A program made the translations under genes and the position numbers. Under the pieces are notes generated by a model. It was given only the letters and a program-made list of their open reading frames with translations. It was not told the origin of the DNA and made no database searches. This document shows, piece after piece, positions 42,892-52,143 of a stretch of DNA of 64,000 bases; position 1 is the first letter of the stretch, and each line of letters opens with the position of its first letter. This DNA is from an uncultured Lachnospiraceae bacterium (GTDB lineage Bacteria; Bacillota; Clostridia; Lachnospirales; Lachnospiraceae). The stretch is from NCBI GenBank assembly GCA_949949005.1, contig CATLHM010000008.1, forward strand, positions 78,508 to 142,507, given 5' to 3'.

Positions 42892-43164
42892 ATGGGCTAT
42901 ATGAAAGCAGAAGAAATTCTGCCCATTGAGATAATAGAATTGATACAACAGTATGTGGACGGAGAAAGCATTTATATTCCCCGCAAACTATCACATAGAA
43001 AGGCATGGGGAACAGGCACACAAATTAAACAGGAGCTTTCAAGGCGTGACCAACAGATTTATGAGGATTATCTTGCGGGAAGCAGGACAGAGGAATTGGC
43101 GTGTAAATACTGTCTGTCAGGCAAAAGCATACAGCGTATCCTGAGAAAACAAAAAGATTCCTGA
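42892..43164 (+). CDS. CD3324-type (Mor-like) helix-turn-helix protein
   Basis: 90 aa. MKAEEILPIEIIELIQQYVD, GESIYIPRK, then SRRDQQIYEDYLAGSRTEEL and the recognition helix LSGKSIQRILRKQK. The same pattern defines the small CD3324 family of C. difficile and relatives. DNA binding is likely, target unknown. GGGAGG precedes the ATG. Confidence 0.78.
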   Translation: MGYMKAEEILPIEIIELIQQYVDGESIYIPRKLSHRKAWGTGTQIKQELSRRDQQIYEDYLAGSRTEELACKYCLSGKSIQRILRKQKDS

Positions 43165-43182
43165 AGATGAAAGGATAAAACT

Positions 43183-43217
43183 ATGAGCTGATACTTTGTA
43201 TTGGCTCATGTTTTATT
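43183..43217 (+). terminator. Terminator after the CD3324-type gene
   Basis: ATGAGCTGATAC pairs with GTATTGGCTCAT around TTT, with GTTTTATTT after it. Confidence 0.75.
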
Positions 43218-43239
43218 TCAAAAATATGTGAGGTGGAAG

Positions 43240-43305
43240 ATGGCATTAGAATATGTTACGCTACACCACAAAGAGAGCAGCCGTATGATTACGGCTAAGT
43301 TTTAA
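43240..43305 (+). CDS. Possible 21-codon peptide or gene remnant
   Basis: ATG with GAGGTGGAAG ahead encodes MALEYVTLHHKESSRMITAK and stops. No similarity recognised. May be a leftover of a longer gene; region 43165-43452 otherwise holds a terminator and the repeat at 43318-43452. Confidence 0.25.
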   Translation: MALEYVTLHHKESSRMITAKF

Positions 43306-43317
43306 GGAGAATCATAG

Positions 43318-43452
43318 GTTGAAAATAAGCCTGATGGCTTATTTTCAACCAGCAATGTGTGCCGCAAGCGGCCCGCATTGAATCGCAGATGCGAAACCGC
43401 CTACGCGGCTTTCGCATCGCGTTGCCGCAAAAAACGCGTCATGGAGGTTAAT
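43318..43452 (+). repeat. Modular palindromic repeat carrying the methyltransferase ribosome site
   Basis: Starts with the perfect hairpin GGTTGAAAATAAGCC / GGCTTATTTTCAACC, then CAATGTGTGCCGC / GCGGCCCGCATTG, then GATGCGAAACCGCC / GCGGCTTTCGCATC, then CGCGTTGCCGCAAAAAACGCG, and ends CATGGAGGTTA directly before the ATG. Same part order as 31076-31246. Confidence 0.8.
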
Positions 43453-44151
43453 ATGCAATCGTCTGAAGAATACATGCAGAATTTACGACAATGGCTTCAG
43501 GATACAGCAGATTCCCCGCTGGAGGAAATGTCTGACTTTTTTACCAAGCGGCTGTACGGTTATGAAGAACATATGTCAATCTGGGAGGAATCTTATCGGA
43601 TATTTGCCGAAATCTTACCTTTGGATTGTCAAAAAATTTTAGACTTAGGTTGCGGAACCGGGTTAGAATTAGACAGGATATGGCAGAAAAATCCAGGCCT
43701 TCAGGTAACCGGCGTAGACTTATGCGAACCTATGCTGGACAAACTGCTTGAAAAACATCACGATAAGCCCCTTACCACAGTAGTCCAGGATTATTTCCAA
43801 TACGATTTGGGATGTTGCAAATGGGATGCCGTTATTTCCTTCGAAAGCCTGCATCACTTCCTGCCCCGGCGCAAAAAGGAATTGTACCGGAAAATCTACT
43901 GCAGCCTGAAGGGAAAGGGCGTTTTTATATTGGGAGACTATATTGCCTGCTGTGACGAAGAAGAGCAGCTTCTGCGTAATATATACCTGCAAAAAAGAAA
44001 GCAGTCAGCAATACCGGATCCTTGTTATGTACATTTTGATATTCCCCTGACTCTGGATCATGAAATAGAATTATTGCGAAACGCAGGATTCATAATAGAA
44101 AAAATATTGAATGGCAGCGCCACAATTATTTTAGCCAGAAAAGGAGCCTGA
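43453..44151 (+). CDS. Class I SAM-dependent methyltransferase
   Basis: 232 aa. Motif I is ILDLGCGTGLELDRIW, the acidic end of strand 2 is VTGVDLCEPM, and motif IV-like FESLHHFLP follows, with YRKIYCSLKGKGVFILGDYI as post-motif. Substrate unknown. The track start (43357) is inside the repeat; ATG 43453 lies five bases after GGAGG of the repeat element. Confidence 0.85.
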   Translation: MQSSEEYMQNLRQWLQDTADSPLEEMSDFFTKRLYGYEEHMSIWEESYRIFAEILPLDCQKILDLGCGTGLELDRIWQKNPGLQVTGVDLCEPMLDKLLEKHHDKPLTTVVQDYFQYDLGCCKWDAVISFESLHHFLPRRKKELYRKIYCSLKGKGVFILGDYIACCDEEEQLLRNIYLQKRKQSAIPDPCYVHFDIPLTLDHEIELLRNAGFIIEKILNGSATIILARKGA

Positions 44152-44195
44152 GCCAATTCCTACCAATTCTATATAGATCAGCCATAATTTCCGTA

Positions 44196-44224
44196 ATGAC
44201 AACCGTTGGAATATCTGCTATAAT
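44196..44224 (+). promoter_or_regulatory. Promoter of mscL
   Basis: ATGACA, 17-bp spacer, TATAAT with extended TGC; 44 bases before the mscL ATG. Confidence 0.7.
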
Positions 44225-44267
44225 CTTTGCGCAGCCCAAAAATAAGGATACGAAAGAGAGGTTTGAA

Positions 44268-44720
44268 ATGAAGAAATTTTTGGAAGAATTTAAGACATTT
44301 GCGTTGAAAGGAAATATGATCGATCTGGCCGTAGGTATGATAATAGGAAGCGCCTTTACCGGCATCGTAGGTTCCCTTGTAAACGACATTTTTATGCCGC
44401 TGCTGAGCATATTTACCGGTAAAATTAATTTTGACGATCTGATGATCGTACTTGGAAGCGGCGATAATGCCGCCACCATCAATTATGGTACGTTTTTGAC
44501 CCAGCTTGTCAACTTTCTTGTAGTCAGCTTTGTAATTTTCCTTCTGGTTCGTCAGCTCAATAAGCTCCAGCGTTCCCACGCAAAGGAAGAAATAAAGGAA
44601 GAAACGGAAAAAGAGTGCCCTTTCTGCAAAACCAAAATATCCATTCACGCCCTCCGGTGCCCCCATTGCACATCTGTTCTGGAGGAAGACGAAATCGCTT
44701 TGCCACATACAAAGAAATAA
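44268..44720 (+). CDS. mscL: Large-conductance mechanosensitive channel with C-terminal zinc ribbon
   Basis: 150 aa. MscL protects against hypo-osmotic shock as a homopentameric pore. N-terminal amphipathic helix MKKFLEEFKTFALKGNMIDL, pore helix AVGMIIGSAFTGIVGSLVND, second helix LVNFLVVSFVIFLLVRQLNK. After the usual charged C-terminal helix comes CPFCKTKISIHALRCPHC, a CxxC-CxxC zinc ribbon that E. coli MscL lacks. Start set to ATG 44268 (GAGAGG) because the track start falls in the promoter. Confidence 0.92.
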   Translation: MKKFLEEFKTFALKGNMIDLAVGMIIGSAFTGIVGSLVNDIFMPLLSIFTGKINFDDLMIVLGSGDNAATINYGTFLTQLVNFLVVSFVIFLLVRQLNKLQRSHAKEEIKEETEKECPFCKTKISIHALRCPHCTSVLEEDEIALPHTKK

Positions 44721-44743
44721 CCGAATGGTCCTGCACAAAAGAA

Positions 44744-44768
44744 CAGGGGCTGTTTCTGACAGCCCCTG
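44744..44768. terminator. Terminator between mscL and the FliD-like gene
   Basis: CAGGGGCTG / CAGCCCCTG; short T runs on either side, convergent genes. Confidence 0.75.
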
Positions 44769-44799
44769 AAAACTTTTATGTCTGGTTTCCTAAATACAA

Positions 44800-46005
44800 T
44801 TACATGAAATCTGCGTAACGGGAACTTCCCTGCACATTGTATGTTCCGTCCGCCGTATAGCCCTTGGCCGCATCCGCCTGAGTCGTCATATAAAAGTCTA
44901 CAAGAGATGCATTGGTGGCAATGGAAGAACCGTAATCCCTGAAGAAGTCTTGCACCTTGGACATATCTGATTTCTTGAATGTATCCTCGTCAATCTTCAT
45001 CCTGCCCTTATTGTCCACACTGATTCCAAACTGCTTCAGAGCACTCTCATTGCGCGCCGTCTTTTCCCTGATGTAGGACAAATTCGAAAGTACGCCGGAA
45101 TTCGTACTGGATTCGGCAGTATCGAACATTTTGTTGTAATTGCTGACAAAGCTCTTTGCCTTGGCAAAAATCTTGTCAACATCATACTTCTCGTTGCCGT
45201 CCTTATCCTTCACCATCTCATACAAGGCATCAGATGCCAGCGCTTTGCTGTCTGCCTTGAGAGAAGCCGCCGCTGAACCTGCCGTGTTACTCGTGTCTGT
45301 ACTATCTGTGGCAGTGTTGCTGGACGATACCCCCGCAAACTGAACACGGGATGCAATCATAGAACCATAGCTCATGATATCTTCCGTGGAAAACAAATCC
45401 TTTACCTTGGAGATGCCTGCTTCCTTCAGCTTAGCCTCATCGAGCTGAAGGGTTCCGTTTCCGTTGATGGTGACGCCGATTTCCGCAAGCTTATCCGCAT
45501 TCTTCGCCGTGCTGTTCATCATATTCGCTACATATGCGGTCTTGTTGGCAAGAGTAGAGTTCTTGGCCGCGCTCACCACATTATTATAATCCGACACATA
45601 AGCCTTCACTGCTGAAACTACCTTGTCGGCCGCACTCTTCCCGTTTGCAGTGTCTGTATAAGTACCGTCTTTCTGTAATGCTGCAACAGAAGACTTCAGG
45701 CTCGAAAGCCCCGTCGTCAGATTGGCGTTTGCCTCCTGGGCCTCTTTGGAGACCTTCGGATTCTTCTTCTCCTCCAGAATTCTCTCAAGAACATTTCCTG
45801 AGCTGCTTCTCTTGCTGGACGCTGAGGCAGACGAATTTTGCGCTGCGCCGTAATACGTCTTCAGAAGCTTGCCATAGCTGCCATTCTTAATACTGGCATA
45901 ATCTGAGAGGAAATTCAAATTCCCCATCCCCCCGCTGCCGGATGAAAGACTCTGGAACAGATATGAATAATCCTGATTCTTACCTACATTAATATTGATA
46001 CCCAT
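44800..46005 (-). CDS. FliD-like (flagellar cap-related) protein with internal duplication
   Basis: 401 aa, rich in Ser/Ala/Asn/Lys, no signal peptide. Two copies of one module: VSDYNNVVSAAKNST...IGVTINGNGTLQLDEAKLKE and VSNYNKMFDTAESST...FGISVDNKGRMKIDEDTFKK, each followed by a KVKDLFS/KVQDFFR stretch. This is the pattern of the C-terminal domain of FliD caps (F.xxYN...GI..d..G.l.lD...l), but the FliD N-terminal coiled part is lacking. Start at 46005 (AGGAG upstream). No other flagellar gene is in the window. It may be a secreted or motility-linked protein. Confidence 0.55.
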   Translation of the reverse strand: MGININVGKNQDYSYLFQSLSSGSGGMGNLNFLSDYASIKNGSYGKLLKTYYGAAQNSSASASSKRSSSGNVLERILEEKKNPKVSKEAQEANANLTTGLSSLKSSVAALQKDGTYTDTANGKSAADKVVSAVKAYVSDYNNVVSAAKNSTLANKTAYVANMMNSTAKNADKLAEIGVTINGNGTLQLDEAKLKEAGISKVKDLFSTEDIMSYGSMIASRVQFAGVSSSNTATDSTDTSNTAGSAAASLKADSKALASDALYEMVKDKDGNEKYDVDKIFAKAKSFVSNYNKMFDTAESSTNSGVLSNLSYIREKTARNESALKQFGISVDNKGRMKIDEDTFKKSDMSKVQDFFRDYGSSIATNASLVDFYMTTQADAAKGYTADGTYNVQGSSRYADFM

Positions 46006-46023
46006 TCTCATCACTCCTAACAA

Positions 46024-46319
46024 TAAACATTAATCATCTACTATAACTATTTTATACTTATATCTTCCAAAAGGCAACCCTTTTTCCTTACTTATTTCGG
46101 CTATTATATTACATTTCATTATACTTATTTTTCATTATATATAATAATTATTGCGGTAGACAAAATCGAAATTATCTTTTATAATCATATCCATAAACTA
46201 ATATACCAAACCGCAAGGTGATAATTTTTACTGCCGGGACGGGCGTGTATGCTTCTTTGGATTGCGCTTAGAAACGGGCCAGTGATTATTATTGCCTATG
46301 GGGATTCAGGAGGACTCAA
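46024..46319. other. Divergent control region of FliD-like and chemotaxis genes
   Basis: About 300 A/T-rich bases. Plus strand: promoter at 46157-46185 and a leader of about 130 bases with GC-rich segments. Minus strand: GCCGAAAT (46094-46101) with TAAT 16 bases upstream, loosely like a SigD/sigma-28 motility promoter. I could not match the leader to a known riboswitch. Confidence 0.4.
46157..46185 (+). promoter_or_regulatory. Promoter of the chemotaxis receptor gene
   Basis: TAGACA, 17-bp spacer, TATAAT. The start of transcription would be near 46192, about 128 bases before the ATG. Confidence 0.7.
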
Positions 46320-48062
46320 ATGAAAAACTTAAAAATTGGATTGAAGCTGCTAATCACCTTTATGCTCATTATCCTTCTCTTCTGTGCAACCGTATTCACG
46401 GCAATCACAGGCCTTACGCAAAATGCGGCAAAGTATTCGGAATTCTACAATGTGGAATACCAGATTACAAATAAGATTATGAGCATGCGCCGGGGTCTTC
46501 AAATTATTGTGAAAGACCTGTGCTACATAACCATTGAGGATGAAAAAGAAAAAAGCGACTCTTACTTAAGCGACCTGCAAAAAGAGTTAAATCTGCTGGA
46601 AGAAAACGCACGTTGGCTGTTCGAAAACTTTACGGACGATCCTGAGCTTTTGAACTCCTTTTCCACGTACATTACCGAAGCCGTGGAATTGCAGGAGGAG
46701 GTTATCACCCTGGCCCAGACAGATAAGGTCAGTGCCCAGAATAAGCTGCTTAACGAATATCAGCCCCTGGTGGAAGAAGCGGTAAACAACCTGATCCAAA
46801 TCAGCACGATCGCCGAAACAAACGCGGAGACGAACTATCAGACTACCACCAGTATGCAGTCCAAACTGGTCTATCTCCAATTTGGCATGGCGGGAATCGC
46901 TCTTGTTATTACCCTGCTGCTCTCCACCTATCTGACCAACGCCATCACCAGGCCTTTAAAAGAACTGGAAACCGCTGCCGGCAAAATTGTAAAAGGAGAG
47001 CTGGATATTGCCATTACTTACCAATCTAAGGATGAGTTGGGACGTCTTGCCAATGCATTCCGTGACATGACAGTGATGCTGAATTCCGTGATCTCCGATG
47101 CTTCCCGGCTCCTGAGAGAAATGGCCGACGGCAACTTTGACGTGCGGACCAAAGCGGAAGAGCACTATGTAGGCAGCTTCCATGGCCTTTTGCTTTCTAT
47201 CCGCAAGCTCAACCGTGACTTAAGCGCCACATTAGGTCAGATCAACTTAAGCGCTGACCAGGTGTCATCCGGCGCAGGCCAGGTATCCGGCGGTGCCCAG
47301 GCTCTTTCCCAGGGCGCTACGCAACAGGCGGCGGCGGTAGAACAGCTTGCAGCCACCATTGCCAACATTTCCAACCAGGTCAGCGAAACCGCCGCAAACG
47401 CTTTAGAGGCCAGAACCCAATCCAATACTGCTGGCGATGAGATGGAGCTGTGCAACAAGCAGATGCAGGATATGATGTCGGCTATGGAAGAGATTTCCCG
47501 TACTTCCAGTGAAATCAGCAAAATTATCAAGACCATTGAAGATATCGCTTTCCAGACCAATATTCTGGCGCTCAACGCTTCCGTTGAGGCGGCAAGGGCA
47601 GGCGAGGCAGGCAAAGGCTTTGCCGTAGTGGCGAATGAAGTCCGCTCCCTGGCCGGTAAGAGCTCCGTAGCTTCCAAAGATACCGCAAGCCTGATTGAAC
47701 GCTCCATCGAAGCAGTAGAACGCGGCACCCAGCTTGCAAGCTCAACGGCAGAAGCCTTAGGGCTTGTGGTCAAAGATGTCCGGGCCACTTCCGAGAAGGT
47801 AGATAATATAGCCAACGCTTCCAAGGAACAGGCCAGCGCTGTCGAGCAGGTAACCCTTGGTGTAGACCAGATTTCCACCGTGGTCCAGAGCAACTCCGGC
47901 ACTGCCGTAGAGAGTGCATCTGCCAGCCAGGAGCTCTCGAGCCAGGCAGATACTTTGAAGGAGCTTGTGGCTAAGTTCACTCTGAGGGAAGAATATATTC
48001 CCAAAGAAAGCAACACTGTTAAAAACAGCGAGTGGAATGACAGTAAGCAAATCAAACTGTAA
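46320..48062 (+). CDS. Methyl-accepting chemotaxis protein
   Basis: 580 aa. TM1 ([19 protein letters not shown]), an extracellular four-helix-bundle sensor of about 160 residues, TM2 ([18 protein letters not shown]), HAMP ([18 protein letters not shown] and a second [16 protein letters not shown] piece), then the signalling domain with the near-invariant hairpin tip [20 protein letters not shown] and [19 protein letters not shown]. It senses a small ligand and controls CheA. No che genes are nearby, so it depends on a distant array. CAGGAGG precedes the ATG. Confidence 0.93.
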   Translation: MKNLKIGLKLLITFMLIILLFCATVFTAITGLTQNAAKYSEFYNVEYQITNKIMSMRRGLQIIVKDLCYITIEDEKEKSDSYLSDLQKELNLLEENARWLFENFTDDPELLNSFSTYITEAVELQEEVITLAQTDKVSAQNKLLNEYQPLVEEAVNNLIQISTIAETNAETNYQTTTSMQSKLVYLQFGMAGIALVITLLLSTYLTNAITRPLKELETAAGKIVKGELDIAITYQSKDELGRLANAFRDMTVMLNSVISDASRLLREMADGNFDVRTKAEEHYVGSFHGLLLSIRKLNRDLSATLGQINLSADQVSSGAGQVSGGAQALSQGATQQAAAVEQLAATIANISNQVSETAANALEARTQSNTAGDEMELCNKQMQDMMSAMEEISRTSSEISKIIKTIEDIAFQTNILALNASVEAARAGEAGKGFAVVANEVRSLAGKSSVASKDTASLIERSIEAVERGTQLASSTAEALGLVVKDVRATSEKVDNIANASKEQASAVEQVTLGVDQISTVVQSNSGTAVESASASQELSSQADTLKELVAKFTLREEYIPKESNTVKNSEWNDSKQIKL

Positions 48063-48092
48063 ATATCAACTAAATCTTAATTACTTTAATTT

Positions 48093-48130
48093 AAGAAAGG
48101 ATAGTGCGCATCCCGCACTATCCTTTCTTT
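48093..48130. terminator. Bidirectional terminator between MCP and GH2
   Basis: AAGAAAGGATAGTGCG pairs with CGCACTATCCTTTCTT, a 16-bp stem. Confidence 0.9.
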
Positions 48131-48149
48131 ACATGAGTAAAAGCTTTGA

Positions 48150-50873
48150 CTATTGCTTTGTCCGATTTACCAGATTTTGCAATACCTCCCACTCGATTTC
48201 CTGCCGGGGCACAAATTCCGCCGATATAAGATACCGATAGATGGAGGAAAGTAATGCCCTTGCCTCCGGATACTTCTGCAGTTTTTGCAGCCCCATACTG
48301 GAAAAAAGAAGCCTCCCGCCTTTGCAGCGGCATTCAAGCAATTGTGTCATAGGCCGCAGATAGGCATAACTGTCCATTTCCGTAATAATTGACTCATAGT
48401 TCTTTGGCAAAACAATAGCCCGCTGGCGGGCCATGGGCCACCACTGCCAGTTGGTATGAGATTCCGTGGGAAAATCCCGGAAAAGAGGGTGCGCATTGTC
48501 AATCAACTGCCCCATGGCCCCCTCCTGCTGGGAAAAGGTTCCCACAGACCAGAAATCCGTGGTGAACTGCGCCTGTATGGAACTTGGCAATGCCTCGCTG
48601 GTGGAGGGCGGCGTCAGATAAACCGTTCCTCCCCCTTCTAAAACCTCCTTTGCCCTTCCGTCCAGCCAGGCGGTTTCATATACTCCCTCTGGGCATACCG
48701 GTTTTACAGGCGGATAAACCCAAACCGGATAGCTGGCAAAGCCCTGATCCTCATTCGTAACAAAAACCTTCAACTCTAATTTTATCGGAGCCCTGACTTC
48801 TGCCAGTGAAAACTCCAGCATCCCCACATCCGTCAGCCCGCCCATCTGGCAGCATACCCACCCGGCTCTCTTTTCCGCACAAAAATTCTTGCCTTCCAGC
48901 CGATAGCAAAGCTCTCCCTCCACCGTCTTTTTCCCATAATTTGCAATTTTAACTTCCGCTTTCAGGCTTTCTGTACTTTCATAAGTATATTTAGGCAAAA
49001 GTACCAATGGACGCCAGGCGGCAAAAAAGGCCCGAAAGGCTTCCGGTTCGGCAAAATTAAAGGGCTTGGGCTTTAAGTGGGAGTTCAGCATTCCTACAAG
49101 AGCAGTTCCCTGTCCCGGAAAATCCTGAAGCCCTAAAAGGGAAATACCGGACATCTGCCGGGTGCGCATGGCAGCCTCAATCTCCTCCCGATACCCGATC
49201 TTTGAAAGCTCTCCGGTAGCCTCCACATATTTTTTCCAGACAGGAAGAAGGCCCTTCTCCTCCACCCGCTTTTTGATCCATCTGAGGTTTGCCGGATCCG
49301 ATATTCCCTGGAAATCCCTGAGCTCATCAAAGTCCGGTAAGACCTCAAACTGCCCCACCTCAAAGCTAAATACCGGCTTGGAAAAGCTCTTCCTGAGAGA
49401 AGTCATAGACTCATCAAAATTTGTCATGGCATTTGGGTAGCTATGATTAATATACCCCTTCGTCCCGGCAAAGGTTCCCCGCAGCTCTTTCTCAAAATAA
49501 TTGGAAGAAGTGTAAAAGTCGCTTTCCTCATCACAGCCTATGTTTCCATAATGGACATTGGAGCCGTTGGCATAGAGCCGTGTATTATCCCATTTGCGCG
49601 CCTTTTTTAGCAGCTCATTCATCCTCTCATGTCCTTTTTTAAGGGCATGGAGCTCATTCCCAAAGGTCAGCATCACAAAGGAAGGGTGATTTGCCAGCAT
49701 TCCCAGGATTTCCTTCAATTCCCTTTCATAATAGGCAAAGCTCTCATCAGACTCAAAAGCGTCCGTTGGATTCCAGTGTGACAACTCCGGCTGCATCAGC
49801 ATTCCTAGCCGGTCTGCCGCTGTAAAAGCGGCCTCCGGCGGGCAATGGGAATGGAAACGTACACAGTTGATCCCGTAGGATTTATAGGTCTCCAGGATAC
49901 CCGTCCATTCTTCCACACCCATGGGCGAATATCCCTTTTCCGGGAATTCTCCGCAGTTGGCCTCGCACCTCAAGAACACAGTACGTCTGTTTAAGGCCAG
50001 TCTCCCTCTGCCGTCATCCCCAAAATCCCGGATCCCAAAGGTAATGGTTTTCTCTGCCACAAAACTGCCCTCACCCTCCTTTTCCTCTGTGAGGTTAGCT
50101 GTCATTTCATACAGATTACCCTCATACTCATCCCACCGTGCCACGTCCCCGGCCATTGCCAGTTCTTTTAGCCAAACCGCTGTCCGCCCCTTCTTTACAG
50201 TAACCAAGGACTGAGCCGGCTCCTTCAGGGCCTGGGAACAGATGCAAATCCTGCCTTTCCACAGACTCTCTGCACACAAAACCACACATACATCTATCAC
50301 ATCCCCCCGAGGATAAGCGCTCACCGACTCCAAAAATACCGGTTCCTCCACCCTTAGCCCCAGATATCCCAATACTCCGTTCCAATTGGTCTGGGTCTCA
50401 TCTGTGGCGGCAGAGGAATAGACGATATTGTCATGGGGAAGCCCCGGATAACTGTTATCCGACAGGAGTGTAATCTCGTGGTCTCCCTTCCAGTACTGTG
50501 TCAGCTCAAATACATGGGGCGTGCTGATGGATGGTTCCCTGAAATCCGGTATTTCCCTGCCGTCCAGAAGAAGCCTTAAGCACCTTGCCCGCTCCGCTTC
50601 CAAAAAAAGCCTTTTCCCCTGCGGCACATCAAAAGTCACCCGGCGTCTCAGCCTGGCTTCCCCCTCAAAAGTATATTTTCTGGTAAGCCGGGTGAGAATC
50701 ACCCCGCCACCTTTCAGATCTTCATTAAAAAGCGCGCTGTCCGGATGCCACTGATTACTTCCCACATCCTTTTTTCCTATCCGATTTTCATCCAATGTTC
50801 CTGGCAAATTCATCGTGTACGTCTCTCCGTCTCCAATATCTGCCTGCCATTCCCCTTCCAGTGAATAAAACAT
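48150..50873 (-). CDS. Glycoside hydrolase family 2 protein (beta-glycosidase)
   Basis: 907 aa, no signal peptide. A jelly-roll N-terminal domain (SLEGEWQADIGDG, LPGTLDENRIG), an Ig-like domain, then the TIM barrel with NCVRFHSHCPPEAAF, the acid/base motif VMLTFGNELH (NE) and the likely nucleophile in KPVFSFEVGQFEVLPD (E). Large C-terminal domains of unknown type follow. The substrate could be beta-galactoside, glucuronide, mannoside or a plant glycan; not decidable by eye. The gene stands alone, with a hairpin upstream (50897-50930). Confidence 0.85.
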   Translation of the reverse strand: MFYSLEGEWQADIGDGETYTMNLPGTLDENRIGKKDVGSNQWHPDSALFNEDLKGGGVILTRLTRKYTFEGEARLRRRVTFDVPQGKRLFLEAERARCLRLLLDGREIPDFREPSISTPHVFELTQYWKGDHEITLLSDNSYPGLPHDNIVYSSAATDETQTNWNGVLGYLGLRVEEPVFLESVSAYPRGDVIDVCVVLCAESLWKGRICICSQALKEPAQSLVTVKKGRTAVWLKELAMAGDVARWDEYEGNLYEMTANLTEEKEGEGSFVAEKTITFGIRDFGDDGRGRLALNRRTVFLRCEANCGEFPEKGYSPMGVEEWTGILETYKSYGINCVRFHSHCPPEAAFTAADRLGMLMQPELSHWNPTDAFESDESFAYYERELKEILGMLANHPSFVMLTFGNELHALKKGHERMNELLKKARKWDNTRLYANGSNVHYGNIGCDEESDFYTSSNYFEKELRGTFAGTKGYINHSYPNAMTNFDESMTSLRKSFSKPVFSFEVGQFEVLPDFDELRDFQGISDPANLRWIKKRVEEKGLLPVWKKYVEATGELSKIGYREEIEAAMRTRQMSGISLLGLQDFPGQGTALVGMLNSHLKPKPFNFAEPEAFRAFFAAWRPLVLLPKYTYESTESLKAEVKIANYGKKTVEGELCYRLEGKNFCAEKRAGWVCCQMGGLTDVGMLEFSLAEVRAPIKLELKVFVTNEDQGFASYPVWVYPPVKPVCPEGVYETAWLDGRAKEVLEGGGTVYLTPPSTSEALPSSIQAQFTTDFWSVGTFSQQEGAMGQLIDNAHPLFRDFPTESHTNWQWWPMARQRAIVLPKNYESIITEMDSYAYLRPMTQLLECRCKGGRLLFSSMGLQKLQKYPEARALLSSIYRYLISAEFVPRQEIEWEVLQNLVNRTKQ

Positions 50874-50896
50874 ACCTGCCCTCCTTTCTGTGTGGT

Positions 50897-50930
50897 AAAT
50901 AAGCCGGTACTCTCCCGTACCGGCTTATTT
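50897..50930. terminator. Hairpin between HAAS gene and GH2 gene
   Basis: AAATAAGCCGGTAC / GTACCGGCTTATTT, a 14-bp perfect stem, 24 bases before the GH2 ATG. It may end the PadR/HAAS transcript or shape the GH2 leader. Region 50931-51108 holds nothing else I can support. Confidence 0.55.
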
Positions 50931-51108
50931 CTATCTTCCTGATTCCTTAATCCTAAAGAGGCCACACGTCCTTTTGTCATAAATCCAGTATAAACCATCG
51001 AATCGTCAGATGCAACTGTCAAATAATCCTCATCCCCGGACTGTACCGGCCTTGTTGCTATTCACGGTGCCGTAAACTGTTACCCGGCCTTAAAGGGCGG
51101 TTCTGCCC

Positions 51109-52143
51109 CTAAGCCTTACCCGTCTTCTCCCCATATCTCAGGGTTTTATAAACCGCTACCCCCGTTTCCAGCAGGCAGCCCAGCAAAATAAAGAGAAATA
51201 GCAGATTGTTAAACCTTCCTGTATTCCAAAAAGACAAAATATCGCCCTCAGAAAATCTCTCTATGCCGGCCACCCTCTTGATCTGCTGCGCAAAATCGGG
51301 GTTCCACAGGGGGAGCCCATAAAACAAAAGGGCTGCTCCTGCCACCTGGATACAGTTGCAGAGAATCGTACTGTACATAACCGCCTTACAGTAGCATCCC
51401 GTCACCAGACGGATGATCTCTCCGATCAGTCCCGTTCCAAGGCAAAGCAAGAAAACCGGTAAAATCCTATCCCATTTTTCAATGTTGAAAACACAGGCAA
51501 TGCTCTCAAATCTGCCCTCCTCATAGCGGAAAGCTCCAAAAAGCTCCGGCCCAAACAAGAGTAGCGCCGCAAATATACTGACAAAGATGATGGAAACCAC
51601 ACTGTCCCCCCGATTGATCACGGCCCGCTTATCCGGAACTGAGGGAAGCAAAAAGGGCGTCCAGTCTTTTTCCGGTTTCACCTTTACCCTGACCTTCCTC
51701 CATTCCAGGAGGGCAAAAACAACCGTAACCACTCCCACTGCGCCAAGAGCGCCACTTATGGCACTTCCCAACAGCTCTTCAAAAAAATGGACAAACAGAT
51801 TAACCCATTGGGACACCTGAGGGCCCTCCATCCCCAAAATACCATTTACAAGAGCGGATACAACGGCAGAAATACCGATACCAATCAGCACGATTTTCAA
51901 AACCCAGACATAATCGTCGTAGTACTGCGGCCCGATCAAATAGTTGTTACGCTCCCCATAGCGCCCGGCAAAAACCGCCGGGTCGCCCAGCTTTTCCAGC
52001 ACCTCCGAAGCGGAAAGGCCCTCTCCGTTTCGCATATCCTCAATAAGCCCGCCTAGCTCCATCCGGATTTCCTCCCTCGCCTCCTGGGGTACTCTCCTGG
52101 TCACCTCATAAATATAACTTTCGATCATTTCCTGCTCACTCAT
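51109..52143 (-). CDS. HAAS-domain membrane protein
   Basis: 344 aa. The N-terminal HAAS signalling domain (IESYIYEVTRRVPQEAREEI, then LEKLGDPAVFAGRYGE) is followed by six or seven membrane helices. HAAS proteins are encoded next to PadR regulators and are thought to act with them in sensing envelope or transport state. Start at 52143 (GGGAGG upstream); it overlaps the padR end by 8 bases. Confidence 0.8.
   Translation of the reverse strand: MSEQEMIESYIYEVTRRVPQEAREEIRMELGGLIEDMRNGEGLSASEVLEKLGDPAVFAGRYGERNNYLIGPQYYDDYVWVLKIVLIGIGISAVVSALVNGILGMEGPQVSQWVNLFVHFFEELLGSAISGALGAVGVVTVVFALLEWRKVRVKVKPEKDWTPFLLPSVPDKRAVINRGDSVVSIIFVSIFAALLLFGPELFGAFRYEEGRFESIACVFNIEKWDRILPVFLLCLGTGLIGEIIRLVTGCYCKAVMYSTILCNCIQVAGAALLFYGLPLWNPDFAQQIKRVAGIERFSEGDILSFWNTGRFNNLLFLFILLGCLLETGVAVYKTLRYGEKTGKA

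Noticed and set aside
46192-46319. c-di-GMP riboswitch before the chemotaxis gene
   Set aside because: Position and length are suggestive but I could not find the GEMM core (GGCAAACC...GGACGCAAAGCC); left as an unexplained leader.
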